Shown here in pieces: positions 8,727 to 16,822 of a DNA stretch of 47,428 nucleotides. A model generated the notes under the pieces. The model searched no databases. It was not told the origin of the DNA and saw only the letters and a program-made list of their open reading frames with translations. Position 1 is the first letter of the stretch. Every line of letters starts with the position of its first letter. The stretch is taken from the NCBI GenBank assembly GCA_016192545.1, contig JACPTX010000016.1, positions 1-47,428 of the forward strand. The letters are read 5' to 3'. Source of the DNA: Candidatus Omnitrophota bacterium. GTDB taxonomy: Bacteria > Omnitrophota > Gorgyraeia > Aquiviventales > Aquiviventaceae. The position numbers and the translations under genes were made by a program.

Positions 8727-9001
8727 GTCGCGACGCGGACGCCCCGATGCCCCGACGGCTGTCGGGGTATCGGGGCCTTCAGGACGCGCCCGCTTTTCAG
8801 GCACGCCGTGCAGACCTTCACGCGCTTGACTGATCTGTTCAGCAGGATTCGCACGCGTTGGAGATTGGGGAGGAAGCGCCGCCGCGACTTCCGCACGGTC
8901 TTGCGCCCGACCCCGCCTTTGATCTTGAGCATCCCGCGGTGCGTATAGGTCCGTCCCGCGACCGCGCCTTTCCCGCAGATGACACACGCATTGCTCGACA
9001 T
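8723..9001 (-). CDS. rpmB: 50S ribosomal protein L28
   Basis: The 92-aa protein begins MSSNACVICGKGAVAGRTYT and includes RRRFLPNLQRVRI and VKVCTACLKSGRVLKA, all typical of L28; the two Cys pairs suggest a zinc-binding form. A GGAGG ribosome-binding site and a good promoter (9025-9053) precede the start. The last roughly 18 residues after VLKA are encoded by a 36-bp palindrome and are not typical of the family. The stop overlaps the end of recJ by four bases on the opposite strand. Confidence 0.95.
   Translation of the reverse strand: MSSNACVICGKGAVAGRTYTHRGMLKIKGGVGRKTVRKSRRRFLPNLQRVRILLNRSVKRVKVCTACLKSGRVLKAPIPRQPSGHRGVRVAT
8741..8776. repeat. 36-bp palindrome in rpmB 3' end
   Basis: GCCCCGATGCCCCGAC (8741-8756), loop GGCT, then GTCGGGGTATCGGGGC (8761-8776), with one mismatch in the 16-bp stem. 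It is translated as the C-terminal tail of L28. Lying between converging recJ and rpmB, it may also help end transcription from both sides, although no T tract follows. Confidence 0.85.
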
Positions 9002-11105
9002 GTCGGTTTCCTCCAGAACCGCCTATTATAGCCGATCCGTGCAGTATGTGAAAGGGGTCGGCCCGGCCCGCGCCGCGCAGTTGAAGCGGCTGGGGCTTGA
9101 GACGGTGGAGGATGTCCTGTGGGCGGCGCCGCGCCGCTATGAAGACCGCAGCCGGCTGCGGCGGATCACGGACCTGACGCCGGGGACCGCCGCCACGGTG
9201 CGGGCGCGCGTCGTGCGCGTGGCCCTGCGCCGCACGCAGCGGGGCCGGTCGCTCGTCGAGGCCGTGATGGGCGATGAGACCGGGACGATCTCCTGTCTCT
9301 GGTTTCATCAGCCCTACCTCATCCAGCAGGTCAAGCCGGATGCGGAGTTCATCGTCTACGGACGCCTGGAGCCCGGCCCGCCTGCGCGCCGCGCGCGGGC
9401 AGGCCGCCGCCTGCAGTTCATCCATCCGGAGCTGGAGCGGGTCGGTGGAGGAGAGCACGACGCCCAGGAAGCCGCCCTGCATACCGGGCGCATTGTCCCC
9501 ATCTATCCGCTGACGGAAGGGGTGGGGCAGCGCTGGTACCGGCGGGTCGTGCACACCGTGGTCAGCCGGTACGCCTCGACGGTGGCGGAGGCCCTGCCGG
9601 CCGACCTGCGGGACCGGCTGGCGCTGAAGCCGGTCGCCTGGGCGCTTCAGCAGATGCATTTTCCTGAGAGCTGGGAGGCCTTGGATGCCGCGAGGCGGCG
9701 GCTGGTCTTTGACGAGCTGTTCCTCATACAGATCCGCCTGGCCCTGCGGCGCAGCCGCCTGACCGCCCGGCGGAAGCCTCAGCGGTACCAGGCGTCCGGG
9801 CCGTTGACCGAGGCGTTGTTCCGCCGGCTGCCCTTCGCGTTGACCGCCAGCCAGCGCCGCGTCTTCGAGGAGCTGTGCCGCGACCTCTGCGAGACCCGGC
9901 CCATGCTGCGCCTGCTGCAGGGGGATGTGGGCTCCGGGAAAACGGTCGTCGCGGCCGCGCTCATGGCCGTCGCGGTGCAGAGCGGCTATCAGGTGGCGTT
10001 GATGGCGCCGACCGAGCTGCTGGCGGAGCAGCATGCGCGCGTCCTGCGCGGCTACTTCGAGCCGCTCGGGGTGCGGGTCGGCCTGCTCGCGCAGGGCGTG
10101 GCGCCGGCGGACCGGAAGCGGCTGATTCGCGGCGCGGCGGACGGGACGGTGCAGATGCTCGTCGGCACGCATGCCCTGATCGAATCCGCGGTCACCTTCA
10201 AGCAGCTCGCGCTGGTCGTGATCGACGAGCAGCACAAGTTCGGGGTGGCCCAGCGCAGCCGGCTGGTCCGCAAGGCCGGCACCCCCGACGTCCTGGTGAT
10301 GACCGCCACCCCCATCCCGCGCACCCTGGCGCTCTCCCTCTACGGGGACCTCGCCTGCTCGACGCTGACCGAGTTGCCGCCCGGGCGCGTGCCGATCCGC
10401 ACCCTCTGGTATCCGGAGTCGTCGCGGCCTGAGGTATACCGCCAGATCCGGGAGGAGCTGGCGGCCGGCCGCCAGGGGTACGTCGTGTATCCCCTGGTGG
10501 ACGTGAGCGACCGCCAGGCGCTTCGGGCCGCAACGCAGATGGCGGCAACGCTCAAGACGCAGGTGTTTCCGGAGTTCCGCGTGGAGCTCCTCCATGGGCA
10601 GATGCGGCCGCGCGCCAAAGAGTCCATCATGGGGGCTTTTGTGGAGGGGCGCGTCCAGCTCCTGGTCTCGACGGTGATTGTCGAGGTCGGGCTCGATGTC
10701 CCGAATGCGGCGGTGATGCTCATCGAGCATCCGGAACGGTTCGGGTTGGCCCAGCTGCATCAACTGCGCGGGCGCATCGGGCGGGGCACGCATCCCGCGA
10801 CCTGTTTCGCGCTGAGCGACACGACCGATGAGACGGCGCAGAAGCGCCTCGCCGCGTTCGCCGAGACCGCCGACGGGTTCCAGCTCGCCGAGCAGGACCT
10901 GGAGCTGCGGGGCCCCGGGGAGCTGTTGGGCCGGCGGCAGTCCGGATTCCTGCGGTTCCGGATGGCGGACCTCACCCGCGACCAGGCCCTGCTCGACCTC
11001 GCCAGGCAGGAGGCATTTGACCTCGTCGAGCGCGAGCCACAGCTCGGGCGTCCTGACCTCGCGCCGCTGCGCGAGCGCCTGAAGCGTGCCGGCCTGAGTA
11101 GCTGA
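9000..11105 (+). CDS. recG: ATP-dependent DNA helicase RecG
   Basis: RecG remodels stalled forks and branched DNA. The 701-aa protein starts with a helix-hairpin-helix-like VQYVKGVGPARAAQLKRLG. It has the OB-fold wedge domain, Walker A GDVGSGKTVV, the DExH-box variant VIDEQHKFGV, ATPIPRTLALS and the C-terminal QLRGRIGRG helicase motif. The ATG at 9000 overlaps the divergent rpmB start. A GTG at 9039 (VQYVKGVG) is an equally plausible start that avoids the overlap; neither has a clear ribosome-binding site. Confidence 0.94.
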   Translation: MSVSSRTAYYSRSVQYVKGVGPARAAQLKRLGLETVEDVLWAAPRRYEDRSRLRRITDLTPGTAATVRARVVRVALRRTQRGRSLVEAVMGDETGTISCLWFHQPYLIQQVKPDAEFIVYGRLEPGPPARRARAGRRLQFIHPELERVGGGEHDAQEAALHTGRIVPIYPLTEGVGQRWYRRVVHTVVSRYASTVAEALPADLRDRLALKPVAWALQQMHFPESWEALDAARRRLVFDELFLIQIRLALRRSRLTARRKPQRYQASGPLTEALFRRLPFALTASQRRVFEELCRDLCETRPMLRLLQGDVGSGKTVVAAALMAVAVQSGYQVALMAPTELLAEQHARVLRGYFEPLGVRVGLLAQGVAPADRKRLIRGAADGTVQMLVGTHALIESAVTFKQLALVVIDEQHKFGVAQRSRLVRKAGTPDVLVMTATPIPRTLALSLYGDLACSTLTELPPGRVPIRTLWYPESSRPEVYRQIREELAAGRQGYVVYPLVDVSDRQALRAATQMAATLKTQVFPEFRVELLHGQMRPRAKESIMGAFVEGRVQLLVSTVIVEVGLDVPNAAVMLIEHPERFGLAQLHQLRGRIGRGTHPATCFALSDTTDETAQKRLAAFAETADGFQLAEQDLELRGPGELLGRRQSGFLRFRMADLTRDQALLDLARQEAFDLVEREPQLGRPDLAPLRERLKRAGLSS
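9025..9053 (-). promoter_or_regulatory. Promoter of rpmB
   Basis: Read on the minus strand: -35 TTTCAC (9053-9048), 17-bp spacer, perfect -10 TATAAT (9030-9025). It is followed by CTGGAGGAAA before the rpmB ATG. The promoter lies within the 5' end of recG as annotated from 9000, supporting the later recG start at 9039. Confidence 0.75.
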
Positions 11106-11107
11106 GG

Positions 11108-11707
11108 ATGGTGCGCATCGCCGCGGGGACGCTGAAGGGCGCGGTCATCCGCGTCCCGCGCCATCTCCGGGCCACCGGAGACAAGGTCCGCCAGGCGCTC
11201 TTCAACATCCTGGGAGAGCAGGTCAGGGGGGCGCGGGTGCTGGACGGGTTTGCCGGGAGCGGGGCGCTGGGGATTGAGGCGTTGTCGCGCGGGGCAGCGC
11301 GCGTGGTGTTCCTGGAGTCGCACCCGGTCTGCGTGCGGGTCCTCCGCGAGAACCTGGCGCGCCTGCCCCGTGAGATAGGCGCAGCCGCCATCTCACGGGG
11401 CCTTCCCGTCGGCGCCGTCAACAGGCAATGGGAGGTGCTGGCCGGCCCGATCGGGCGAACCGCGCGGACGCTGGCCCGCCGCGGCGAAACCTTTGATCTG
11501 ATTCTCTTGGACCCGCCGTATCGGGGCGAGTGGGGGAGAAAGTCCTTGAAGGTCGTCGTGGAGTGTGCTATGCTGTCGCCCGTCGGCTGGGTGTGTCTTG
11601 AGCATGCCTGTCAGAGCCAGCCGCCTCCAGCAGTCGGTCCTCTCGGACTCGTGAAGCAGCACCGGTATGGTGAGACGGTGCTCTCTTTTTATGGGATGGC
11701 GCCATGA
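11108..11707 (+). CDS. rsmD: 16S rRNA (guanine966-N2)-methyltransferase RsmD
   Basis: RsmD methylates G966 of 16S rRNA using S-adenosylmethionine. The protein (199 aa) has the family start RIAAGTLKG, the SAM-binding VLDGFAGSGALGIEALSRG, and the catalytic LDPPY. After ENLARL it carries an unusual segment, PREIGAAAISRG, encoded by a perfect-arm palindrome (11366-11400). It sits where the chain normally continues to the next strand. Start 11108 lies two bases after recG, and the 3' end overlaps coaD (ATGATG). Confidence 0.93.
   Translation: MVRIAAGTLKGAVIRVPRHLRATGDKVRQALFNILGEQVRGARVLDGFAGSGALGIEALSRGAARVVFLESHPVCVRVLRENLARLPREIGAAAISRGLPVGAVNRQWEVLAGPIGRTARTLARRGETFDLILLDPPYRGEWGRKSLKVVVECAMLSPVGWVCLEHACQSQPPPAVGPLGLVKQHRYGETVLSFYGMAP
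11366..11400. repeat. 35-bp palindrome in frame inside rsmD
   Basis: CCCCGTGAGAT (11366-11376) and its exact inverse ATCTCACGGGG (11390-11400) flank the 13-base loop AGGCGCAGCCGCC. The sequence is translated in rsmD without breaking the frame. Confidence 0.87.
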
Positions 11708-12195
11708 TGCGGGCCCTCTATCCAGGCACCTTTGACCCGGTCACCTACGGCCACATTGACCTCATCACGCGGGCGTTGACCATCTTTGATGAGGTGCTGG
11801 TCGCCGTCGCCCACAACCCGGGCAAGCACCCGCTCTTCAGCGTGGCGGATCGCGTCAGCCTGCTCAAGCGGGCGACGCGGGGGCTGCGGGGGGTCCGCGT
11901 GGAGGACTTCAACTCCCTCGTGGTGGACTACGCCCGCCGGCAGGGCGCGCGGGTGGTGCTCCGGGGGCTGCGCATGCTGTCCGATTTCGAGTACGAGTTT
12001 CAGATGGCGCTCACGAACCGCAAGCTCTCGCGCCATGTGGAGACGATCTTCCTGATGCCCAGCGAGTCCCACGCCTATGTGTCCGCGCGGCTCATCAAGG
12101 AGGCCGCCGCCCTCGGGGCGGACCTCTCGGCGTTCGTGCCGGACTTCGTCGAGACCGCGCTCAAGCGCAGGCTCGCGAAAGGAGCCCGGCGGTGA
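11704..12195 (+). CDS. coaD: Phosphopantetheine adenylyltransferase
   Basis: CoaD transfers AMP to 4'-phosphopantetheine, the penultimate step of coenzyme A synthesis. The 163-aa protein has the nucleotidyltransferase motif YPGTFDPVTYGHIDL, then RGLRMLSDFEYEFQMALTNR and SHAYVSARLIKE. Length and motifs are those of the family. Translation overlaps the end of rsmD by four bases; the rsmD-coaD pairing is widespread in bacteria. Confidence 0.96.
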   Translation: MMRALYPGTFDPVTYGHIDLITRALTIFDEVLVAVAHNPGKHPLFSVADRVSLLKRATRGLRGVRVEDFNSLVVDYARRQGARVVLRGLRMLSDFEYEFQMALTNRKLSRHVETIFLMPSESHAYVSARLIKEAAALGADLSAFVPDFVETALKRRLAKGARR

Positions 12196-12218
12196 GCATG
12201 GTCGTGGAGGCCTCCATC

Positions 12219-12677
12219 ATGAAAATCCACGTGAACCGAATCCCATTTGAAGGCCTGCGTGAGGAGACGACGTACGATCCCGCCCTGCTGGATCTGAAGC
12301 GGCGGGATCTGCAGCTCCAGGAACCCATCGCCCTGTCCGCGTTCATCACGAAGGCGGAGGACGAGCTGGTGGTGCAGGCGGACATCGCCTGCCGGCTCCA
12401 TCTGTCCTGCGCCCGGTGCCTCGGGGCGTTCGACTCGCCCCTCCGGACCTCGGCGATGCTCACCTATCACGTCCGTCCCACCGACGTCGTGGATATCACC
12501 GAGGACCTCCGCCAGGAAATCATCCTGGCCTACCCGATGATCCCCCTGTGCCGCCGGACCTGCAAGGGGCTCTGCCCGGCGTGCGGGCAGAATCTGAATC
12601 TGCAGGCGTGTCCGCATCAGAAGGAGTCGCGCGATGGCCCTCCAGAAACGGAAACACAGTCAAGCCCGGCGCGATAA
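12219..12677 (+). CDS. yceD: DUF177/YceD-family protein
   Basis: This 152-aa member of the DUF177 family is almost always found next to rpmF; homologues are linked to 23S rRNA/ribosome biogenesis. The acidic C-terminal region has a Cys cluster, CRRTCKGLCPACGQNLN, typical of the family. The ATG at 12219 has a GGAGG site 8 bases upstream, so it is preferred to the GTG at 12192. The 3' end overlaps rpmF by 44 bases in another frame. Confidence 0.9.
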   Translation: MKIHVNRIPFEGLREETTYDPALLDLKRRDLQLQEPIALSAFITKAEDELVVQADIACRLHLSCARCLGAFDSPLRTSAMLTYHVRPTDVVDITEDLRQEIILAYPMIPLCRRTCKGLCPACGQNLNLQACPHQKESRDGPPETETQSSPAR

Positions 12678-12831
12678 GCGGCGCACGCATTGGAAGCTCT
12701 CCGTCGCGGCGTTGACGAAGTGCGCGCAGTGCGGCGGCGCCTTGCGCCCCCACTGCGTGTGTCCCCACTGCGGGTTCTACCGGGGGCGCCACGTGATTCA
12801 GATCGGGAAGGAAGCGCCGGCCGCATCGTGA
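12634..12831 (+). CDS. rpmF: 50S ribosomal protein L32
   Basis: The 65-aa L32 begins MALQKRKHSQARRDKRRTHW, with a zinc-ribbon pattern CAQCGG...CPHCGFYRG. GAAGGAG precedes the start. The gene starts inside the yceD 3' end (44-base overlap), a compact form of the usual yceD-rpmF-plsX-fabH-fabD cluster. Confidence 0.96.
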   Translation: MALQKRKHSQARRDKRRTHWKLSVAALTKCAQCGGALRPHCVCPHCGFYRGRHVIQIGKEAPAAS

Positions 12832-12832
12832 G

Positions 12833-13843
12833 ATGAAAATCGCGCTGGACGCGATGGGGGGCGACACCGCTCCGGAAACCGCCGTGGCGGGAGCCCTCCG
12901 CGCCGCCCGCGAGCTGCCGGTCGAGCTGCTCCTGATCGGCCGGCAAGACGCCGTTGAGCGGGAGCTCGCCCGCTATCAGGACCGCCCCGCCAATCTCTCC
13001 ATCCTCCACGCCTCGGAAGCCATCGGCATGGACGAGCCGCCCGTGTCCAGCGTCCGGAAAAAGAAAGACGCGTCCATCAACGTCGGCATGGCGGTCCTGC
13101 GGGAAGGGAAAGCGGATGCGTTCGTGTCCGCCGGCAACACCGGCGCCATGGTCTGCGCCGCGATGCTGAATCTCGGGCTGCTGTCCGGCGTGGAGCGCCC
13201 GGGCATCGCCCTGACGCTGCCGGGACTGCGGGGGGAAACGCTCCTCATCGACGTCGGCGCCAATATCGAGCCCAAACCGTCGCATCTGCTGCAGTACGCG
13301 CTGATGGGGGAGGCCTACGCGCGGTTTGTCCTGGAGCGCCAGCGCCCCCGCGTCGGCCTGCTCAACGTCGGGCAAGAGGAGAGCAAAGGCACCGACTTCC
13401 ACAAGGAAACCTACGGGCTGCTTGAGGCGGCCGGGATCAACTTCGTGGGCAACGTCGAGGGCCGGGATATTTTCCTGGGCGACTACGACGTGATCGTCTG
13501 CGACGGATTCGTCGGCAACGTCGCGCTCAAGACCGCCGAGAGCCTCGCCTACGCGATCAAGGAAGTCCTGAAGCGCTCCTACCGGATGAGCCCCATCACG
13601 CGCCTCGGCGCATGGCTGTCCCGCGACGCCTTCCTGGCCCTGCGCAAGGAGATCGACTATGCGGAGCACGGCGGGGCCCCCCTCCTGGGCGTCAACGGGG
13701 TCTGCATCATCGCGCACGGCGCCTCCTCGGCCAAGGCGATCAAGAACGCGATCCGCGTCGGGTATGAATCGGCGCGGCACGACGTCAACCGCCACCTCGT
13801 CGAGGAAGTCCAGCGCTACGCGCACGCCTCCCCCCGGTCATGA
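12833..13843 (+). CDS. plsX: Phosphate acyltransferase PlsX
   Basis: PlsX makes acyl-phosphate from acyl-ACP for phospholipid synthesis. The 336-aa protein starts MKIALDAMGGDTAPE and contains SAGNTGAMV, LNVGQEESKG and DGFVGNVALKT, the family's conserved blocks. It begins one base after the rpmF stop. The TGA stop (13841-13843) forms the left edge of the palindromic element that separates it from fabH. Confidence 0.96.
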   Translation: MKIALDAMGGDTAPETAVAGALRAARELPVELLLIGRQDAVERELARYQDRPANLSILHASEAIGMDEPPVSSVRKKKDASINVGMAVLREGKADAFVSAGNTGAMVCAAMLNLGLLSGVERPGIALTLPGLRGETLLIDVGANIEPKPSHLLQYALMGEAYARFVLERQRPRVGLLNVGQEESKGTDFHKETYGLLEAAGINFVGNVEGRDIFLGDYDVIVCDGFVGNVALKTAESLAYAIKEVLKRSYRMSPITRLGAWLSRDAFLALRKEIDYAEHGGAPLLGVNGVCIIAHGASSAKAIKNAIRVGYESARHDVNRHLVEEVQRYAHASPRS

Positions 13844-13930
13844 TCCCCCCACCTGTGTATTCGCCGCAGGCGAATCCAGTCATTGGTCAGCGTGTCGTTG
13901 GCCCTCCGGGCCAAACACAGGTGGGGGGAT
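13843..13930. repeat. Outer-stem/two-hairpin intergenic element, copy B
   Basis: The 16-bp arms ATCCCCCCACCTGTGT (13843-13858) and their perfect inverse (13915-13930) directly abut two hairpins: ATTCGCC-GCA-GGCGAAT (13859-13875) and TTGGCCC-TCC-GGGCCAA (13898-13914). A 22-base linker joins them. The left arm begins at the last base of the plsX stop; the right arm includes the first two bases of the fabH ATG. Architecture matches copies at 4666 and 32485, but the sequence differs. Confidence 0.9.
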
Positions 13931-14927
13931 GACCCGCGCCGCCTCGTCCGCCTCCCGCATCGGGATCGTCGGGCTGGGCATGCACGTGCCCAGCAAGGTG
14001 CTGACCAATTTCGACCTGGAGAAGATGGTCGAGACGTCGGATGAATGGATCCGCACGCGCACCGGCATCCGGGAGCGCCGGATCGCGGAGCCCGGCACGA
14101 CGACCAGCGACCTGGCCTGTGAGGCGGCGCGCCACGCGCTGAAGAACGCCGGCCTGAGCGCCAACGACATCGACCTCCTGATCGTGGCGACGACCTCGCC
14201 CGACATGCTGTTCCCCTCGACCGCCTGCCTCATCCAGTCCCGTCTGGGCGCGAAGGACGCGGTGTGCTTCGACGTCTCGGCCGCCTGCTCGGGCTCGGTC
14301 TTTGCGATGGTCACCGCCCAGCAGTATCTGGAAGCCGGGCGCTACAAGCGCGCCCTGGTGATCGGCGCGGAGATCCTCTCGAGCTTCATCGACTGGACCG
14401 ACCGCTCCACCTGTGTGCTGTTCGGGGACGGGGCCGGCGCCTGCGTGATGACGAAGGTGAGCCGCGGGGGCATCCTGGCGACCGACATGGGCTCGGACGG
14501 CTCTGCGGCGGAATTGCTCTACATGCCGGGCGGGGGCTCCAAGTACCCGCCGTCGCATGCCTCCGTCGACCAGCGGCTGCATTTTCTGCGGATGAACGGG
14601 ACGGAGATCTTCAAGCTCGCCGTGCGGCGGATGGCCGAATCGGCGCAGACGGTCGTCACGCGCGCCCGCCTGAAGCCGGAGGATGTGGACTGGTTCATCC
14701 CGCACCAGGCCAACATCCGGATCATCCAGGCGGTCGCGAAGCGGGCGGATATCCCCATGGAAAAAGTCTTCATCAACGTGGAACGCTACGGCAACACCTC
14801 CGCCGCCTCCAACCTGATCGCCCTCTACGAAGCGACCCAGAACGGCCCCGTCAAGCGCGGCGACCGCGTCGTGCTGGTCGCCTTCGGCGCCGGCCTGACC
14901 TGGGGCTCCGTCCTCCTCCAGTGGTAA
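13929..14927 (+). CDS. fabH: 3-oxoacyl-ACP synthase III
   Basis: FabH (KAS III) starts fatty acid synthesis by condensing acetyl-CoA with malonyl-ACP. The 332-aa chain has the catalytic Cys in SAACSGSVF, His in PHQANIRI and Asn in YGNTSAAS. Typical blocks TSDEWIRTRTGIRERRI and FGAGLTWGS are present. The ATG at 13929 follows the repeat arm. It lies in the conserved plsX-fabH-fabD order and overlaps fabD by seven bases. Confidence 0.97.
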   Translation: MTRAASSASRIGIVGLGMHVPSKVLTNFDLEKMVETSDEWIRTRTGIRERRIAEPGTTTSDLACEAARHALKNAGLSANDIDLLIVATTSPDMLFPSTACLIQSRLGAKDAVCFDVSAACSGSVFAMVTAQQYLEAGRYKRALVIGAEILSSFIDWTDRSTCVLFGDGAGACVMTKVSRGGILATDMGSDGSAAELLYMPGGGSKYPPSHASVDQRLHFLRMNGTEIFKLAVRRMAESAQTVVTRARLKPEDVDWFIPHQANIRIIQAVAKRADIPMEKVFINVERYGNTSAASNLIALYEATQNGPVKRGDRVVLVAFGAGLTWGSVLLQW

Positions 14928-15838
14928 GCGTCGCGTATTTGCTGCCGGGGCAGGGCGCGCAAGCGGTCGGCATGGGCAAGGCGTTCTACGACCGATTCGC
15001 CGAGTCCCGGGACATCTACACGCGCGCCAATGCCCATCTGGGTTTCGACGTGACCGCGCTCTGTTTCGAAGGGCCCCGGGACGCGCTGACAAAAACCGAG
15101 ACGTGCCAGCCGGCGCTGTTCGTGACCTCGGTGGCGGCCTTCGCCGCGTTCCGCACCCTGGCGGCGGCCGTCAAGCCGGTTGGCGCGGCGGGGTTGAGCC
15201 TGGGGGAATTGACCGCCCTGGCGGTCGCGGAGGCCTTCCAGTTCACGGACGGGCTGTATCTCGTGCAGGCCCGGGCGCAGGCGATGGCGGAGTGCGCCGC
15301 GCGCAACCCGGGGGCGATGCTGGCGGTCATGGGATTGGGGCAGGAGGCGGTGGCCGCCATCTGCCGGCAGGCCGGGGTGACCGCGGCGAATCTCAACGCC
15401 GCGGATCAGGTGGTGCTGTCAGGCCGGGTGCCGGCCATCGAGCAGGCGGAGGGTCTGGCGAAGGCCCAGGGCGCCAAGCGCGCGGTGCGCCTCGAGGTCG
15501 CGGGCGCGTTTCACTCCGAGCTGATGCAGCCGGCGGCCGCGCAATTCCGCCGCGCGCTGGACAAGGTGCGGATTGAGGAACCGACATTTCCCGTCATCAG
15601 CAACGTGACGGGCCGGCCGGTGCGCGGCCCGGAGGACATCCGGGAGCTTCTCGTCAAGCAGATCGTCAGCCCTGTCCTGTGGGAGGCGTCCATGAAGCGG
15701 CTGATTCAGGATGGGGCGCGGACCTTCGTGGAATTCCCGCCGGCCCGCGTGCTGACCGGGCTGCTGCGCCGCATCGATGGTTCCGTCAAGGGCCTCGCCG
15801 TTGACGAGCCCGCCGACTTTGACACGCTCTCCGGGTAG
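14921..15838 (+). CDS. fabD: Malonyl-CoA-ACP transacylase
   Basis: FabD loads malonyl groups onto acyl carrier protein. The 305-aa protein has the oxyanion loop LLPGQGAQ, the nucleophile elbow GLSLGE (GLSLG in place of the commoner GHSLG), catalytic His in AGAFHSELM, and PVISNVTGRPV. The GTG at 14921, overlapping fabH, is the only start near the family N-terminus. Its last 133 bases are also read on the other strand as the tail of nadA. No fabG or acpP follows in this window. Confidence 0.93.
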   Translation: MVSVAYLLPGQGAQAVGMGKAFYDRFAESRDIYTRANAHLGFDVTALCFEGPRDALTKTETCQPALFVTSVAAFAAFRTLAAAVKPVGAAGLSLGELTALAVAEAFQFTDGLYLVQARAQAMAECAARNPGAMLAVMGLGQEAVAAICRQAGVTAANLNAADQVVLSGRVPAIEQAEGLAKAQGAKRAVRLEVAGAFHSELMQPAAAQFRRALDKVRIEEPTFPVISNVTGRPVRGPEDIRELLVKQIVSPVLWEASMKRLIQDGARTFVEFPPARVLTGLLRRIDGSVKGLAVDEPADFDTLSG

Positions 15839-16818
15839 GAAATCGCGAGCATGCGCTCGATGGGCCGGAGCGCGCGCTCGGCGAGGGCGGGATCAACCCT
15901 GACCGGATACTGCAGCGTCACGAGCGAGCGGAACACCTTGTCCAGCGTGTTGCGCTGCATGTAGTGGCAGGAGGCGTAGTCGCTGGCGGGCAGGAACGTC
16001 TTCCCGGGGTTGTCCTTCCGCATCCGGTAGAGGATGCCCTGTTCGGTCGCGATGATGAACGTCTGCGCCGGCGACTCTTTCACGTACCGCACCATCCCCT
16101 CGGTCGAAAGAATCTGGTCCGCCAGGTCCATCTGCTTGGTGAGGCAGCCGCATTCCGGGTGCATGAGGAACTCCGCGTCCGGATGCGCCTCCCGCAGCGC
16201 GTCCACCCGCCCCGGCAGGATGACGGTATGCGCCGGGCAGTAGCCCTTCCAGAGGCGGATGTTCTCCCGCTTGGTCTTCGCCTTCACGTACGTCCCGAGG
16301 TAGTAATCCGGGACGAAGAGAATCTCATGATCCGCCGGCACGCTCTCCACCACCGCGACCGCGTTCGTCGAGGTGCAGCACAGGTCGGATTCCGCTTTGA
16401 CGGCGGCGGAGGTGTTGATGTAGCAGACGACCACGCCCTCCGGATGCTCGCGGCGCCAGCGGCGGATCTGCTCCGGGGCGACCATGTCCGCCAAGGCGCA
16501 GCCGGCCGCGAGGTCCGGCATGAGGACGAGCTTCGTCGGGTTGAGCATGGTGGCGGTCTCGGCCATGAAATGGACGCCGCAGAAGAGGATGATGTCGGCC
16601 TCCGTGGTCTGGGCATAGCGGGCGAGATTGAGCGAATCGCCGGTGAAGTCCGCGGCGTCCTGGATGGCGCCTTCCTGGTAGTTATGCGCGAGGATGACGG
16701 CGTGGCGCTCCTTCGCCAGCCGCCGGACCGCGTCTTTCAGCCGGGCGTAGTGCGCGGGCTCGTGGCCGTTGCGGCCGTTCATCGCATGGCCGTTGGTTCC
16801 GTTCGTCTGCATGCTCAT
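15706..16818 (-). CDS. nadA: Quinolinate synthase A
   Basis: NadA condenses iminoaspartate and dihydroxyacetone phosphate into quinolinate, the NAD precursor, using a 4Fe-4S cluster. Cluster ligands are visible in FCGVHFMAET, HPECGCLTKQ and SDYASCHYMQ. ILAHNYQEG lies near the N-terminus. The start at 16818 lies four bases after the Nudix regulator, so they form an operon. Family proteins normally end soon after PIERMLAIS. Here about 40 extra residues read on, antisense to the fabD 3' end, suggesting loss of the original stop codon. Confidence 0.94.
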   Translation of the reverse strand: MSMQTNGTNGHAMNGRNGHEPAHYARLKDAVRRLAKERHAVILAHNYQEGAIQDAADFTGDSLNLARYAQTTEADIILFCGVHFMAETATMLNPTKLVLMPDLAAGCALADMVAPEQIRRWRREHPEGVVVCYINTSAAVKAESDLCCTSTNAVAVVESVPADHEILFVPDYYLGTYVKAKTKRENIRLWKGYCPAHTVILPGRVDALREAHPDAEFLMHPECGCLTKQMDLADQILSTEGMVRYVKESPAQTFIIATEQGILYRMRKDNPGKTFLPASDYASCHYMQRNTLDKVFRSLVTLQYPVRVDPALAERALRPIERMLAISYPESVSKSAGSSTARPLTEPSMRRSSPVSTRAGGNSTKVRAPS

Positions 16819-16822
16819 CGCG

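Noticed and set aside
8553-10793. Long open frame opposite recJ/recG
   Set aside because: Same reason: a shadow of recG with no recognisable domain.
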